The notes beneath the pieces were generated by a model that was given only the letters and a program-made list of their open reading frames with translations, ran no database searches and was not told where the DNA came from. Of a DNA stretch of 49,106 nucleotides, positions 11,930 through 22,772 are shown one piece after another (position 1 is the stretch's first letter; each line of letters starts with the position of its first letter). The DNA lies in contig JNDT01001964.1 of the NCBI GenBank assembly GCA_000697055.1, positions 1-49,106 of the forward strand, in the 5' to 3' direction. A program made the translations under genes and the position numbers. This DNA comes from Saksenaea vasiformis B4078 (lineage: Eukaryota > Mucoromycota > Mucoromycetes > Mucorales > Saksenaeaceae).

Positions 11930-12655
11930 CTCTCGGTGGACACAAGTTCCATATAGAATAGCATAACAATATATCCATGGTTAATCAATGGTACAAAGTT
12001 TGGATGTCATTTTACTTACCTTAAGGATGATTCTGCCGACAGGGGAAACTCGGAGCCGCATCATGTTCGGTGGGTGTCAGAAAGAGGGGATCTAGCCGGA
12101 ATTGTCAGCAGTAGAAAGATATGAACTGTACAGGACTTGAAGCGACACCACATCTGGCATCCTATCGCAGAAACGAACGATACTGAGCGTGTGATGACAG
12201 TTGTTTCCTTTAGTGATGGGCGAAAAGCAACATCATAGCCAGGACGGTTCGCGACAGAGGACTTACAGCCTAAATGGCAGACAAAAGGATGTGAGAGATC
12301 GTAAATGCGTATTTTGTCAAAAGAGTGTACCGTGGAAGTTAAAGAAAAACAGACCCAAAGAAAAAGGATAAGATTTATGCGTTCCTTTAGATATCCATCA
12401 CAACTCATCATCTACAGTGGGTGCTGCAATTGGACCTTAGAGCCAATGGATCAGAATAGTGAGCCAATAATATGGCAGTATGATGCACTTTGAGTTGATA
12501 CATAAAGAATTGCTTCGCATGCAAGATTCTAGGACTCCAGCAAGTAAAAAGCACCAATCAGATGTAGAGTTTATTTCGAGCCAACGCCAGACAGCTTTTA
12601 AAGATAATGTGGGGTAATAGAAAAATCCAGTAAGGCTATCTAACATGATTATTTG
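11930..12655 (-). repeat. Right arm (copy C) of the palindrome
   Basis: Inverted partner of the arm at 11160-11825, with a spacer of only about 100 nt between them. The outer end reaches the stop codon of the small gene to its right. The arrangement resembles a foldback element or two head-to-head insertions of one non-autonomous repeat. No target-site duplication was recognised by eye. Confidence 0.75.
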
Positions 12656-13170
12656 AAGTAGTTTTCGCCAAGTATCTTAACTTGCAATTCCATAATTCTG
12701 TTCTGTTTGTCAGCATTTTCACCTTGTACTTCGAAGCGATCTTTGTGTCTGTCGTACACCATCGACATAAAGGAAAGACAATGGTCGTGTAATTTCTGCT
12801 TTTCTTGCGCATCCAATGATTGTTTCTCGGAGAATCGATCCGCAAACTTTTGATAGGATTCGTAAAAGATTTTCCCTCGTTTTTTCAGATCGTGCACGGT
12901 GAGATCTTCGTATATTGGGGATCCGTCTTCCTTTTGTAAGCACGTTTCTCCGTGGGTGGGGCATGACTGAGGTTCTATTTTTCCGGTGCCATCGTTACAT
13001 ATCATTGTCGAGAAACTACCTGTTGCCATCGACAGTGTTACGTACTCGGTGCGATCCAAGTGATCTGCTTTAAACAAGCTCTTAGAGAGCGCCGAAAATG
13101 CGTTCGTGAGACGGCTGCACCGAATATGGAAACCGTCAGACACATCATGCTGTTTCTCGTTGCTTGACAT
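12649..13170 (-). CDS. Hypothetical protein, single exon, 173 aa
   Basis: Uninterrupted frame from MSSNEKQHDV to a TAA, with balanced, mostly hydrophilic composition unlike the low-complexity noise frames nearby. A Cys/His cluster lies near residues 58-82 (CNDGTGKIEPQSCPTHGETC), and the C-terminal half is charged and probably helical (HDLKKRGKIFYESYQKFADR, then EKQKLHDHCLSFMSMVYDR). No signal peptide or membrane segment. I do not recognise the family. A T-rich tract sits just upstream of the ATG (promoter side), and the 3' end abuts the palindrome arm, so the original terminator region may have been altered by that insertion. Confidence 0.55.
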   Translation of the reverse strand: MSSNEKQHDVSDGFHIRCSRLTNAFSALSKSLFKADHLDRTEYVTLSMATGSFSTMICNDGTGKIEPQSCPTHGETCLQKEDGSPIYEDLTVHDLKKRGKIFYESYQKFADRFSEKQSLDAQEKQKLHDHCLSFMSMVYDRHKDRFEVQGENADKQNRIMELQVKILGENYFK

Positions 13171-13225
13171 TTTTCTTTTTTTTTTTTTTTTACCTTTTTC
13201 ATGGGTGTTCCTGGAACTCTATTTA

Positions 13226-13810
13226 TTATTTTATCAGAAGCTCCTTGAGTGTAACCTCTTCGGAAAGGTATGACTCAAAAGCGCGGAAGTTTTCGAACTC
13301 AACCTTCGCATTAGAGAAGACGAATATCAAAATCAGAACCTTTCAGCGAAAAGCAATGATAGGAAGACATGGTTGAAACTCACAATCCAAACGTAAAGAG
13401 AATGCTGTGATAACAAATTGTGCAATTTCGGTGCTTGAAGGGAGAACACTGGAGCTACTGGTAGGCATCAGTGGCATTTTCTTCTTTCGCTGCCTGTAAG
13501 CAGTTTCTCTGATAAGATTTATCAAGTCAACATATAGTGTGTCGATTCTCAATTTTCGAGGTCCACACGACCTAAATGTTTTCACCACTACCGCAGCAAA
13601 CGTCCTTGCGCAGCATTAGCCTTAGAATACATTCATATGCCTTTAAATTACAATGAGCCTCGTGATTCTGAATCGATAGCCAGGCACCATGGGCGTGACT
13701 CATCTGATGCAGCCTGCAGCGTTGAAAAACGTTTCATTGCAGGGCGTAGATGCCGTAATATCGGGCGTGAGATCAAGAATCTTCCTCGCCAGCAGGTTAT
13801 ACCATAGGTT
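13226..13810 (-). CDS. Fragments of an unknown gene (intact or decayed)
   Basis: Several minus-strand segments read like real protein but do not join cleanly. In gene order they are a segment containing LLARKILDLTPDITAS (about 13800), one with HCNLKAYECILRLMLRKDV (about 13650), one with LRIDTLYVDLINLIRETAYR then SSTEIAQFVITAFSLRLD (13550-13380), and a C-terminal exon VEFENFRAFESYLSEEVTLK ending LLIK plus TAA at 13226-13228. A GTGAGT donor follows SLRLD. Other joins need an unlikely tiny intron or an indel. It may be a gene whose exons I cannot place, or a pseudogene. The family is not recognised. Confidence 0.35.
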
Positions 13811-14200
13811 ATGCTGTCTAGTTTTATTCCCCCGAAGAGTTATTATATGTCTGGATCGTGGACGAACCTTAATTATGATTAGCTGGTTTGGTGTGTGCTG
13901 ATTCTATATCATTAGGATGTATCCCTTTGTAGTCGCATGTCGGTGATCACGACTTTACACTGATCACGAAGCTGGATGCTTTTCTATTGTCCATTTGTTG
14001 CAGTTATCATGCGTCCAAAAAAATATGCTATACAGTTGTTATTTGATACATTGGCAGAGTTTTTGTATATGTATGTATATAAGTAGGATGCGTAGTGAGC
14101 TTGGATGCAATTTCGGAATGCGCAGCCGGAGGTTCGTTTCGGGAAGTGCTTTTTTTTGTTACTTTATTTTCGATACCGATAAATGTGGATAAAGTACATC

Positions 14201-14620
14201 TTAGCATTCTAGAAAGTCGGCTGTCATGAGTGTTTCCAGGAGGAATTCTGGATCGATCTTGAATTCAGGAATCTCTGTCGTTGAACCTTCGTATTGCCAT
14301 TTGTAGTAAAGATATCGACATACAATTTCCAGAATGACCGCTCTATGATAGTTCTCAACACGTGTATCCCTTTTTTTTTTGTTTGTTACATCTTACTTGA
14401 TATTACGGAAAGGAATTTCATTCTCTACCGACTCTCTGAATTGAACTACACGAATCAAAGGGTTCGCGAATTCAGGTAACATGATTAGGCGTTGCTGCTA
14501 ACCTGGTCCCACCAACATGTTCTTTATTGTTCCCGACCGCATAGCAGCTTCACGATGTATGTAAAATTCAAAACCATCGCTGCTAATCAGCTTCACGTAT
14601 TCTGCTGGCGTGTCACTCAT
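14201..14620 (-). CDS. Elongin C (3 exons)
   Basis: Small Skp1/BTB-fold adaptor that pairs with elongin B and links BC-box proteins to cullin E3 ligases and, in animals, to the elongin elongation complex. Exons (minus): 14620-14503, 14445-14397, 14342-14201; 102 aa, a normal length. The match is continuous: [31 protein letters not shown], then [50 protein letters not shown] and the C-terminus ADFLEC. Introns are 57 and 54 nt. In the first, the reading through TAG right after the donor shows that splicing is required. No odd residues seen. It lies in a minus-strand run with the ESSS subunit gene about 620 bp upstream. Confidence 0.95.
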
Positions 14621-14639
14621 TGCAGAGAAGATAAATTCC

Positions 14640-15237
14640 TGTAGCGGAAGGCATTCAATCGACTCCTAACAGTTTTATGATTTCAAACACCGACATCATA
14701 CGCGTACTTTCTTCAACAACATTGTTTTGTATTTCGTCTACAACTTTTGGTTCAATCGTACTGGTATATCCCACAACTGATATTACAAGGTTCAAAAGTA
14801 CCGTTCACTTACTGTCACTTCAGTTAGAGGAAACGTTTTTCTGTGAAGCTGCATCGTTCTAAGGACCCAGCATCATTTAGCGCCCTTGCATTGGCAAAAC
14901 AAGATATCTAATTGACACCAACTCATGGCGAATCATTAGCAAAGGAATAACTGTGTTATATAAAGTCAACTGCTTTGATATATGTGTACGTTATTTGTGT
15001 ATATTATTTATCCTCTCACTGCAACTATTCTTCTTTGCGGTTTTCCTTCAGATGATCCTATCAAATATCTATTACAAGGATGCCGAAAAGAAACATCTTG
15101 TCATCTTGCAGCATCGCATAATGGATCTATCGGCTATGCGTAGTATTTACGTTGATTTTATTTTCTATGGCTGATCACGCGGTCAAATTATCTACTTCGT
15201 GAGCTTCCAACGGCTATATCCATGGTTTTCATTGTGC
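14640..15237. other. Intergenic, no supported gene
   Basis: Between elongin C and the complex I gene. A plus-strand segment near 15050-15150 (DDPIKYLLQGCRKETSC in one frame) looks mildly protein-like but has no start, partner exon or family match, so it is left uncalled. Confidence 0.4.
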
Positions 15238-15769
15238 TTATGCCGTCTTGTTGTATTCCAGCTCAACACCCTTTTCTTTCAATGTCTTCTCTGCTTCCTT
15301 CTTAGCCCATGAGACGAGACTAAGCAAACTATGTGAGTAACCATACCGTTGATCGTCCACTCTCTTTACCTAGTGTCTGGCTTATAGTACAGGCCAGCAG
15401 CAATAAAAAGGAAACCGCCGCCCATTCCCCAGTAATAAATATCTTCCCAGTCTTCCTTGACGCGGGTCTGTCAAATGCGCGGTATCAGCAATGCCATTCA
15501 TGAAAACATTTTGCAAAATCCTCCATAATGACGGTATATGCCACAAAATTACAAGTACTGCATTCGACATCGTTTTCGTATATTTTGGGAGCATTTTATC
15601 GTCGAAACGGAGGAATTATACTACTCATAATATAACAAAGAGGACATACCTTTTCAGCGAAAAGGTATCCTCCGGGTTCATTGTATTGTGGTGTACCATG
15701 GCCACCGCCACGGCGCATGAAAGTAGGACGTGCCAATCGAGCTGAACGGGTAATGGCTCTGCTGAACAT
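15238..15769 (-). CDS. NADH:ubiquinone oxidoreductase ESSS (NDUFB11-like) subunit, 3 exons
   Basis: Accessory single-pass membrane subunit of mitochondrial complex I. Exons (minus): 15769-15650, 15467-15370, 15328-15238; 102 aa. The N-terminus MFSRAITRSARLARPTFMRR is an Arg/Ser-rich presequence, followed by GGGHGTPQYNEPGGYLFAEK. Exon 2 carries KEDWEDIYYWGMGGGFLFIA, then AGLYYKPDT: the acidic/aromatic motif, membrane helix and YKPDT typical of ESSS. The tail is SWAKKEAEKTLKEKGVELEY. Intron 1 is 182 nt, much longer than the roughly 50 nt usual in this window; intron 2 is only 41 nt. The start was set at the ATG opening the presequence; the frame stays open further upstream but that part looks unlike protein. 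Confidence 0.9.
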
Positions 15770-15987
15770 ATTTCCAAGAATGATTAAGGAAGTCTGCTGT
15801 CGCTTCTGTTTTGAGAGGGACGCGGGATATGCTTTTTTTTGGAACCCCGGAGTTCGATACGTCATCAAACTCTTTAAAGTCCGTCCATACATGCTCAGTA
15901 CCCCTCTGCTCGACGGCCAGCCGGTCTCCCCTGTTTTCCAGGAGCTTGACAGTAAAATGAGATATACAACAAGTCGACTATGATCAA

Positions 15988-18001
15988 ATGGAAGATACTG
16001 TCCCTCTTTTTGTCAATGGGTTCCTCAACGTTCCGTGGAATCAGCCGTCGACCGGAAAACTGTTCATAAAGTATTGGATAATATCCAAGGAAAACATGTC
16101 TCAGCCTGACAACGACGTTCAGTAACAGCGCGGTTTTTTATTTGAAACGCAGCGAGGATAGAAGTTACTGCAAAAAGCATAGTAACGACGTGCGTCCAAT
16201 AGTGACTATGTGAAATTTCCCTTAGTGATCGCCCATATTTGATGAGGTGGTCCCTGAGGAAAGAAATCGAGGAAGCTGAAGAGACCAACATGTGCTTTGT
16301 TAAATACAAGAACTGGGAAGGGAGATATCACAATTATCCGTTCTCTCCAGAGCACAGAGTTTCTAAAAGAAGATTTGGAGGAAACTTGGAGGACACAAAC
16401 GCCGAAGAGAGAGAAACCCAGAACGCATTGACGAGAAGGTACCTAAAATAGCTGACGGTCTAGGAGATCAACAATCGCAGATATCAGCGTTCGAAGCTTG
16501 CGATTACACATATGAATGGCAGCAAACAGCGCAATGATGATATTTTTGATACTATTCAAGTCGTTAACAATCTTGGAAGCGCAAGTCTGAGGACATCTCC
16601 CATTGCTATCACCTGGGTTACCGAAAAAAAAAGAAGATACATACGTATGGTCTTTTCACGCGTCAAAAGGCATAGTATTCGAGAGTGAATGCGGTCGCAG
16701 CGTTTTCCTACCTGACAAATGCCGTGATCTAATCAGTGTTTCGGACGGTATCTTCGTCGGTAATGCTTTGTATCTGGCATATGATGAACAATATTACCAA
16801 AGCTTTCTCTCAAAAGTTCATGGACAACGATGTCCAAAGGAACTTATACGAATCTCGCCAAAAAAAATGATTGATTACCATACATTGGAGGAATCCAATC
16901 AACATCTCGAAGATTTTCTTTCGCGCATTGGTGTAAATATTGCCATTTATCCCGGGGCTACATGGCTCAGCTGTACTGAGAAATGAACCGGATATCTTTG
17001 CCAGTAAATGAGTGTATCTTAAGTGAAGACATTCTGACCAGACCGATAACTTTTTCGGTACATCAAATGGTAGCCAGTCGAGATGTATCATCAAACAACG
17101 CGTTAAAGGCGACGACGAGCACTCTCGAATCACCCGTATCGAGCCTATTCCACAAGCTCATCATAGCGGTCGAGCATTGAGAAGTAATGTCCGTATTTTT
17201 CTGAGATAGCGCCGCAAAAAAGCAGCGGTATCTTGAGACTGTTCCTTCGAATTGCGCAGCGAAGGAGCTCATAGGACCAGAGATTCCACTGCTCAAGAAG
17301 AAGCGTCTTTAAACCTCATTTGCTATGTGTCAAAAAGAGCAATCTGATTGCTCTACGCTATGAGGTGTTGCAAGGCGATGGAAAGAGAAAAGTTGCAATC
17401 ACTAGGTTCTTAAAATTGGAAGCATGTTTAGACAATGTGAAGGTCAGCAATAATTGAATGGTCTAACGAGAGATCAACAAAGCAATTGATCGTGTGGAAG
17501 GACGCCTCCACATTATTCACTTGCAGCGCCAACTCTATATCCAGACTTTCCGAAGACCTGAGAAAGTTCAAAATAAAAATGCGTTTTCGGAAATTTTGGC
17601 AGCGTCGTCTGGAGAAGAGTATCCATCATCAGAATTAAGTAACATCTGAGCGTCATTCTAGAAGAAATGTACCTGATGTGGAAAGTGAAAAGAGCCTCTG
17701 AAATTTCATCCCAAGGAAAAGCAAGCGATCAAACGCGTGCTGATGGTGGTAAGATGAACGTCGCTTTAGTTTTGAAGTTGGCACATATCTTCTGGATCAA
17801 AATCCTTATCGATACATTACTAATCCATCATGGTTTCAATCAGTTAAATGTATATCATGTAGAGAGCAGTTCTTGCCGAGAAGAAAAGCCAATGCTGATT
17901 CTGGTATGTCGGTTGAATTCGATTCGATTCAACTGCCAATATGTGATGGACCTTTTTTTTCTTTTTTATGTAACGAAGATAAGTGGCGTGGATCCAGATA
18001 G
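15988..18001 (+). pseudogene. Decaying multi-exon gene of unknown function
   Basis: Many plus-strand segments read as good protein, but the frame breaks repeatedly. Clean joins: 15988-16121 (MEDTVPLFVNGFLNVPW) spliced to 16226-16438 (DRPYLMRWSLRKEIEEAEE), spliced by a 42-nt intron to 16481 onward (KLAITHMNGSKQRNDDIFDT, then IQVVNNLGSASLR). After that, the A-run at 16624 needs one base less to reach HASKGIVFESECGRSVFLPD and VGNALYLAYDEQYYQSFLSK. Another indel near 16981 is needed to pass from GVNIAIYPGATWLSC to NEPDIFA. Further parts (RITRIEPIPQAHHSGRAL; SNLIALRYEVLQGDGKRKV; REINKAIDRVEGRLHIIHLQ) lie in different frames with stops. The end has CISCREQF ... ICDGPFFSFLCNEDKWRGSR plus TAG, a possible zinc-binding CxxC...C...C. 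Neighbouring genes show no such indels, so I favour a pseudogene over poor assembly. The family is not recognised. Confidence 0.6.
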
Positions 18002-18191
18002 CTAAATATGAAGTTCTGGCATACAAACGCAGCATGCCAATATGAGTATTGGATTAACGTGAAAAGGACCACTTCCCTAGCGCAAATTTCATTTAAAGAA
18101 ACCAACGCGAAATCCAGTAAATTCCAGTGATACTCCTGCAAGTCACCTAACTTTTTGTTTTCGATCGTTTGTCTGCTCATTGTAAGGACAA

Positions 18192-20632
18192 ATGTGGTTT
18201 CTCATAAAGACGCAGAAGGGCAAAGGTACTCTATCTGTCCCAGGAATCAAACAAACTCATGAGGGAAATATTCAAGACACCGATCACAAGATCTTGCTAC
18301 GGCCCGGCAAAACCTACACCGTTGGACGGAGGGGTAAATGCACTGACATGGAAGGAGACAGCAGTTAACGAATGTGTTAGACACGGACATTGTTCTTGCT
18401 AATGATAAGTCGGTCAGTCGTACGCATGCCACCATGACGGTAGAAGCGACGGACTATGAACGGACAGTGAGTTCTCAATGTCGTTATCTACAGGAAGTTA
18501 ACAACTAGCATTTTATTGAGATCAATATCAACTGCCGTCCGACAATAACACTTGAAGATCAGTCCAAATATGGAACCTACGTGAATGAGACGCTGCATAA
18601 GCATTCCACTGCATATCTACATGAGCATGATATTGTTAAATTCGGAAGTTTGAACTCCTTATTGAGGTATCTTTTGTAATGGAGATTTCTCGTTTCACTA
18701 CTGACAGCCTTGAAAAGATTAAGGTGGATACCTATGATCGTTTGTCGAGCGTCTTTAAACAGACAAAAAAAGGAAGAGCTTTTCCGATACGCATACGAAC
18801 TAGGTAAGTGGGAGCAGTAGAGTCCATCATTGTGGTATAACTGGATAGAACGACATTAAAGGTTTCAAGGTTACCAAAGACTGGCAGATACGGTGTACAC
18901 ACCTTTACGTAGTTACGATACGAATGAGCCTTAAGGTGGTGTACTGTCTGCTAAACGCACGGCCGATCATATCCAGCGAGTTTTTGGAAACAATGCAGAA
19001 CACGAAAGATGACGGGTTTCATGTACCGACAGGAGAAAACTTGACGCCGCCTCTCGACGAGGATTTTCAAGGAGCATTTGGCATACCCGATTTTTCACCA
19101 CAATACGACAGACAGGCTCTATTTTCCGACGTCGAGTTTATATTATTTGAGAAAGAGCAGGTACAATTAGTGTCTGTTACATCGCTACTCTGATATTAAC
19201 TTTGTATGTTATAGCTTGATCGAGTAAAGGGGATGGTTGAGCAGGGTGGTGGCACCGTAACGTTGGCTAGTTTGAGCGTAAACGTGCGACCAGATGATGT
19301 CCCAATGACAGGACGTGTTGTTGTTATACCCAAAAATATTGATGCGAATCATGCGGATTGGAAAAATGTGATAAATATGCTAGAGAGATGGTGAGCAGAC
19401 CCATTGTTTATTTGATAGATCTAATCGGAAACATAGTCATAAGCGACCGATCAATGAGGATGAAATTGGATGGGCTGTAGTATATAATTCTACCGATAAA
19501 CTTACGAACGCAGACATGAATTTCCCGTCATCACTTGATCGTTCATCCTCTTTCGCTGAATCAGCTCCACGTGGGCCCATAACGGTTTCCTCCTCTTTCG
19601 GACGTGGAAGCAGAACTACCGAAGGTTCTGACACCCAAGGTCTATGGCTGTCTCCAGAAATAAAGGAAGAAGAAAATACTACCATCTCAAACGTTGGTGC
19701 CAGCTCTTCCGCCGTAACTCCTGGTGCATCTGTAAGAGATATATTGCTAATGATGATATCAGAACCCTCACGTTGACATTAGAGACATGCAACTACAAAG
19801 ACTGGTATGTCGCTTGCGGATCTCTTCGATGATTTCATCGGGAATAGCGAGCCTTTACCTGCTCCGTCGCAAAAGGAGCAATTGTCGTCAAACGACGACT
19901 CTTCACAGCGACGCATCATTACAACGAGTGAACGGTCAATAGCTAGCATAGCTGGTAGCATTCCTGCATCTCCAGAGGCAGCAACAACGCTAGCGCCGCC
20001 AGAACTATCATTATCGCCACCACCGCCATCATCGCCTCCTCGTCCTACTCCCTCCAATGCTCGTCCAGTTAGTGCCCGTAGTGCACGCAGTAATGTCTCA
20101 GCTCGACATAGCAAAAGCATAGCGGAATTTCCTCGATTAAATCTGTCGTTATCTGAAGCCATTGTGGAAGGAGAGGAAGAAGTGGAAGAGGAAGAAGAGG
20201 ATTTCATGCCAGGCAGAAAGTATCTGAAGGTTGAATCTGCGAATATCGTAGCAATTCCCGTCAGAGTTGTACGTAGAGATGCTACGAGTGACGAAGATAC
20301 CAATACATTTAACAGCAAACGGTTTTCGAAGGCAAGATTACATACGAAAGAGAAAAATATACTGAAACAGTTTATGCTTTAGGTTTGGCCATTGCATAGG
20401 GACAATTCTATCAATTTTGTGGCAATGAATCTTAGCGAGACAGATATCCGATCAGGTTTACGTAAGTGATCACTAACAAAGGCTTTGTTATAACCCTGTT
20501 CTATTAGGACCGTCAAGGACCGAATTTGAAATACCATCATCACATCCAACGGAAAGTTCTGGAGAGGTGCCTATCGATATAGACGTACAGATCACTCCTC
20601 GCACAACTGCTACAGGAAACAGAAGAAGATAG
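18192..20632 (+). CDS. NBS1/nibrin homologue of the MRN complex (10 exons)
   Basis: Regulatory subunit of Mre11-Rad50-Nbs1, which senses DNA double-strand breaks and recruits ATM/Tel1. Exons: 18192-18333, 18381-18466, 18509-18647, 18708-18803, 18862-19160, 19215-19390, 19437-19731, 19783-20331, 20383-20461, 20508-20632; 661 aa, in the family range. The N-terminal FHA domain has KTYTVGRR, DTDIVLANDKSVSRTHA (phosphopeptide-binding R, S, R, H) and SKYGTYVNE. BRCT1 follows (LGFKVTKDWQIRCTHLYVV, NARPIISSEFLE), then BRCT2 (ILFEKEQLDRVKGMVEQGGG to INEDEIGWAVVYNS). A Ser/Pro-rich, acidic linker leads to NSKRFSKVWP near residue 590, matching the conserved Mre11-binding motif. Intron 8 is GC-AG. The exon 3 donor (GTTTGA) is weak, chosen because it restores RWIPMIVC and the BRCT frame. 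The end is rich in Arg (GNRRR); no clear FxF/Y Tel1-binding motif was seen. Confidence 0.92.
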
Positions 20633-21081
20633 GGAAAGAACTGAATTGTACATATAAAAGAAAATCTACCGCAAATGCGACACAGTGTCAATAGTAAATA
20701 GCTCTGGTCTTTGTATGGTAGGGAATTTTCGTCACAATCTATGACCTACTTGTCAATGGGAATACAGGGGGATGTAGCGGATGGTGGCTCGTTAAAAAAC
20801 GTTCATGGGAATAGAACTCCTAGTACCGACAGAGGGTGGAAAAGCGGCACATGTATTAACATTTATCCTGATGGGGAGGGACAGTTACATACCGTCAATC
20901 AAGTAGAAATAGATACGTCAAAAGGAAGGGAGATCTATTCCGACAGATAAGGTTACTTTCTCTCTCGGAAGAAAAGTATCACGTTTCCTATCGATAACGG
21001 TAGCTGTTACAAAATTTTATGGAAAATACATTGAATCTTGTTGAATTACAAAATACATGGTTTTTGAGTCGCTACAGTTCT
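20633..21081. other. Convergent 3' intergenic region
   Basis: About 450 bp between the 3' ends of the NBS1 gene (+) and the methyltransferase gene (-). A 79-codon plus frame (20711-20950) shows no family mark and is probably 3' UTR or spacer. Confidence 0.45.
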
Positions 21082-22198
21082 TCAAATTTTGGAGCCTTGA
21101 ATAAGGCGAAAACGTGTGAAAACTCTGTACTTATTAGCTTCCTCCAGAGCATGAGTCATTGTTGCGAGGTACTGTTCCTCTGTAGCGGGTGTCAGCTCCG
21201 TAACCATGACTTTCACGGCAGCTAGTGCCATCTGCTGGACTTCCAAAAATATTTCTCCTGACTTGCCTCCCCAAGGACCTAAAATGATGTGAGACTTAGA
21301 CCGATCTCCTATGTGTCATCATACCGATAGGTACTTGGTAACTGAAGTCTACAATATCCGAGAAACCGGCTTGTTGAAGAAAACATGAGATCTTATCAGC
21401 AATGAAGGAATCCATCCCTCGAGCCACCATCGCTTGGTTGACTATCGACACGGTCAGTTTTTTCTTTTTTGTTGTTCTAGAGCCTTACTCCATGATGCCA
21501 TCTGGCGAAAAGCCGGTCCGGCATGGTCATAGCCGTTTACAAGTTCCAGGATTTCAATAGATCCGCCAGGCTTTAAGATACGTTTCATTTCTTGGATTGA
21601 CTGAATGTACTGTTCCACGGAAAATCCCATGACCAGGAATCGTTGGAATATGAAGTCAAACGAACTATCCGCAAAATCCAAACCATTTCCAGCATTGACA
21701 ATTCGGAAGGTCACATTCGGAGGTAGATTCTCCGTTACAAAGACATCTGCCATGTCAATACCTACAAACTCGGAATTCGGATAAGCTCTTGCCATATCCT
21801 GGGACAAGAAGGTTGGTTAGTTATCCAAGCCTTCCTTTTTCTTTGATAGCATCTCACCAGTGTCCACCATCCAGGACCACAGCCAATGTCAAGCACACGG
21901 ATGCCTTTCTTTAGCTTTTCATGGATAGGTGATTTGAATAATCTTGTGGGACTCACGGTGAACTCGGATTTTCGCAGAATGAGAGCCTTATCTTACCCTT
22001 GTAGTATTGTTCTAAAATGAATTTACGTTTAATACAGATTTTCGCTTGGGTATTTACGACGTACTTCCATAGCTCATGATTTATTAAAAGGCGGTCGACC
22101 TCAACTTGATCATTCGGTAAAAGGTAGCCAATACGTTGATCGTTTGCTAGTCGACGACCCCCTTCCCAGCGGAAACAAATAGTATCGTGATGGATCAT
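21082..22198 (-). CDS. Class I SAM-dependent methyltransferase (6 exons, one a 15-nt microexon)
   Basis: Exons (minus): 22198-22065, 22011-21997, 21942-21858, 21798-21489, 21441-21325, 21278-21082; 285 aa. The fold is shown by motif I (RVLDIGCGPGWWTL), the acidic end of strand 2 (EFVGIDMAD), FRIVNAGNGLDFADSSFDFI (motif II/III region) and MKRILKPGGSIEILELVNGY. This is the UbiE/LaeA-like type with an unknown substrate; many fungal members modify small molecules or act as regulators. Exon 2 is only 15 nt (aacaatactacaagg). Including it turns LWK...LFKSPIHEKL into a continuous helix before motif I, and both flanking introns (53 and 54 nt) have good borders (AA^GTACGT, TTTTAG, GTAAGA, CACAAG). No targeting signal or membrane span. 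The 5' end is divergent from the FAM50 gene, with a shared 574-bp promoter region. Confidence 0.88.
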
Positions 22199-22772
22199 TT
22201 TCTGCTAAAAGGAAAAGAAGAGAAAAAAAACGGTAGTAGTTGATAGTATTCAACTACAAGTGTTTTATACTGGAAGTAACCAGCTCCTATTGGATAATAA
22301 GCTCAATGAGCTCCTCAGATGTGTATGCATGCAAGAAGACAGCCTTTTTTTTTGCACTGAAATCGACATTCATTGTCTAACGTGCATAGAAGAAAAACTC
22401 AATTTACGAAAATGGTAGTGGTGTTGTCCTTAGTTACCTAAACTTTAACTTATTATGTTGTAACTGAGCATGCGTCAATTTGCGTAGCCCTTTTTTGTGC
22501 CAAAAAACGGAGTAAACGTACTAGCCAGCGAAAAGGATAGACTTGTCAGCTTATGCCAAGGCTCATCTGATGCCTTCGTTGTGGGAAAATATCTTCTGCA
22601 GGCATAGAGAACCAAGTGCATAAGTAAACCAGTCTTCTGGTTTGCCAGGGAGAAGATGAAATGGCCCTTTTTTTTCATGCGGTACCTTCGGCTAAATATT
22701 CTACCTTCGTGGCTTTTGGCAGATTTAGGCTTCACGCGGGAATTGGACACAGCTTGCTTTCCAACATCCACG
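22199..22772. promoter_or_regulatory. Divergent promoter region
   Basis: Lies between the methyltransferase start (-) and the FAM50/XAP5 start (+). It contains AG/CT-rich tracts close to both ATGs but no TATA box or named factor site that I can defend. Confidence 0.4.

Noticed and set aside
18640..18770. Apparent frameshift in NBS1 (a FELLIEVSFVMEISRF reading in another frame)
   Set aside because: A 60-nt intron (18648-18707) brings the frame straight to LKRLRWIPMIVC and the BRCT domain without any indel, so no frameshift is needed.
20711..20950. 79-codon frame after NBS1
   Set aside because: Could extend the NBS1 message but lacks a plausible join; the NBS1 frame already ends in TAG at 20630-20632 with a sensible C-terminus.
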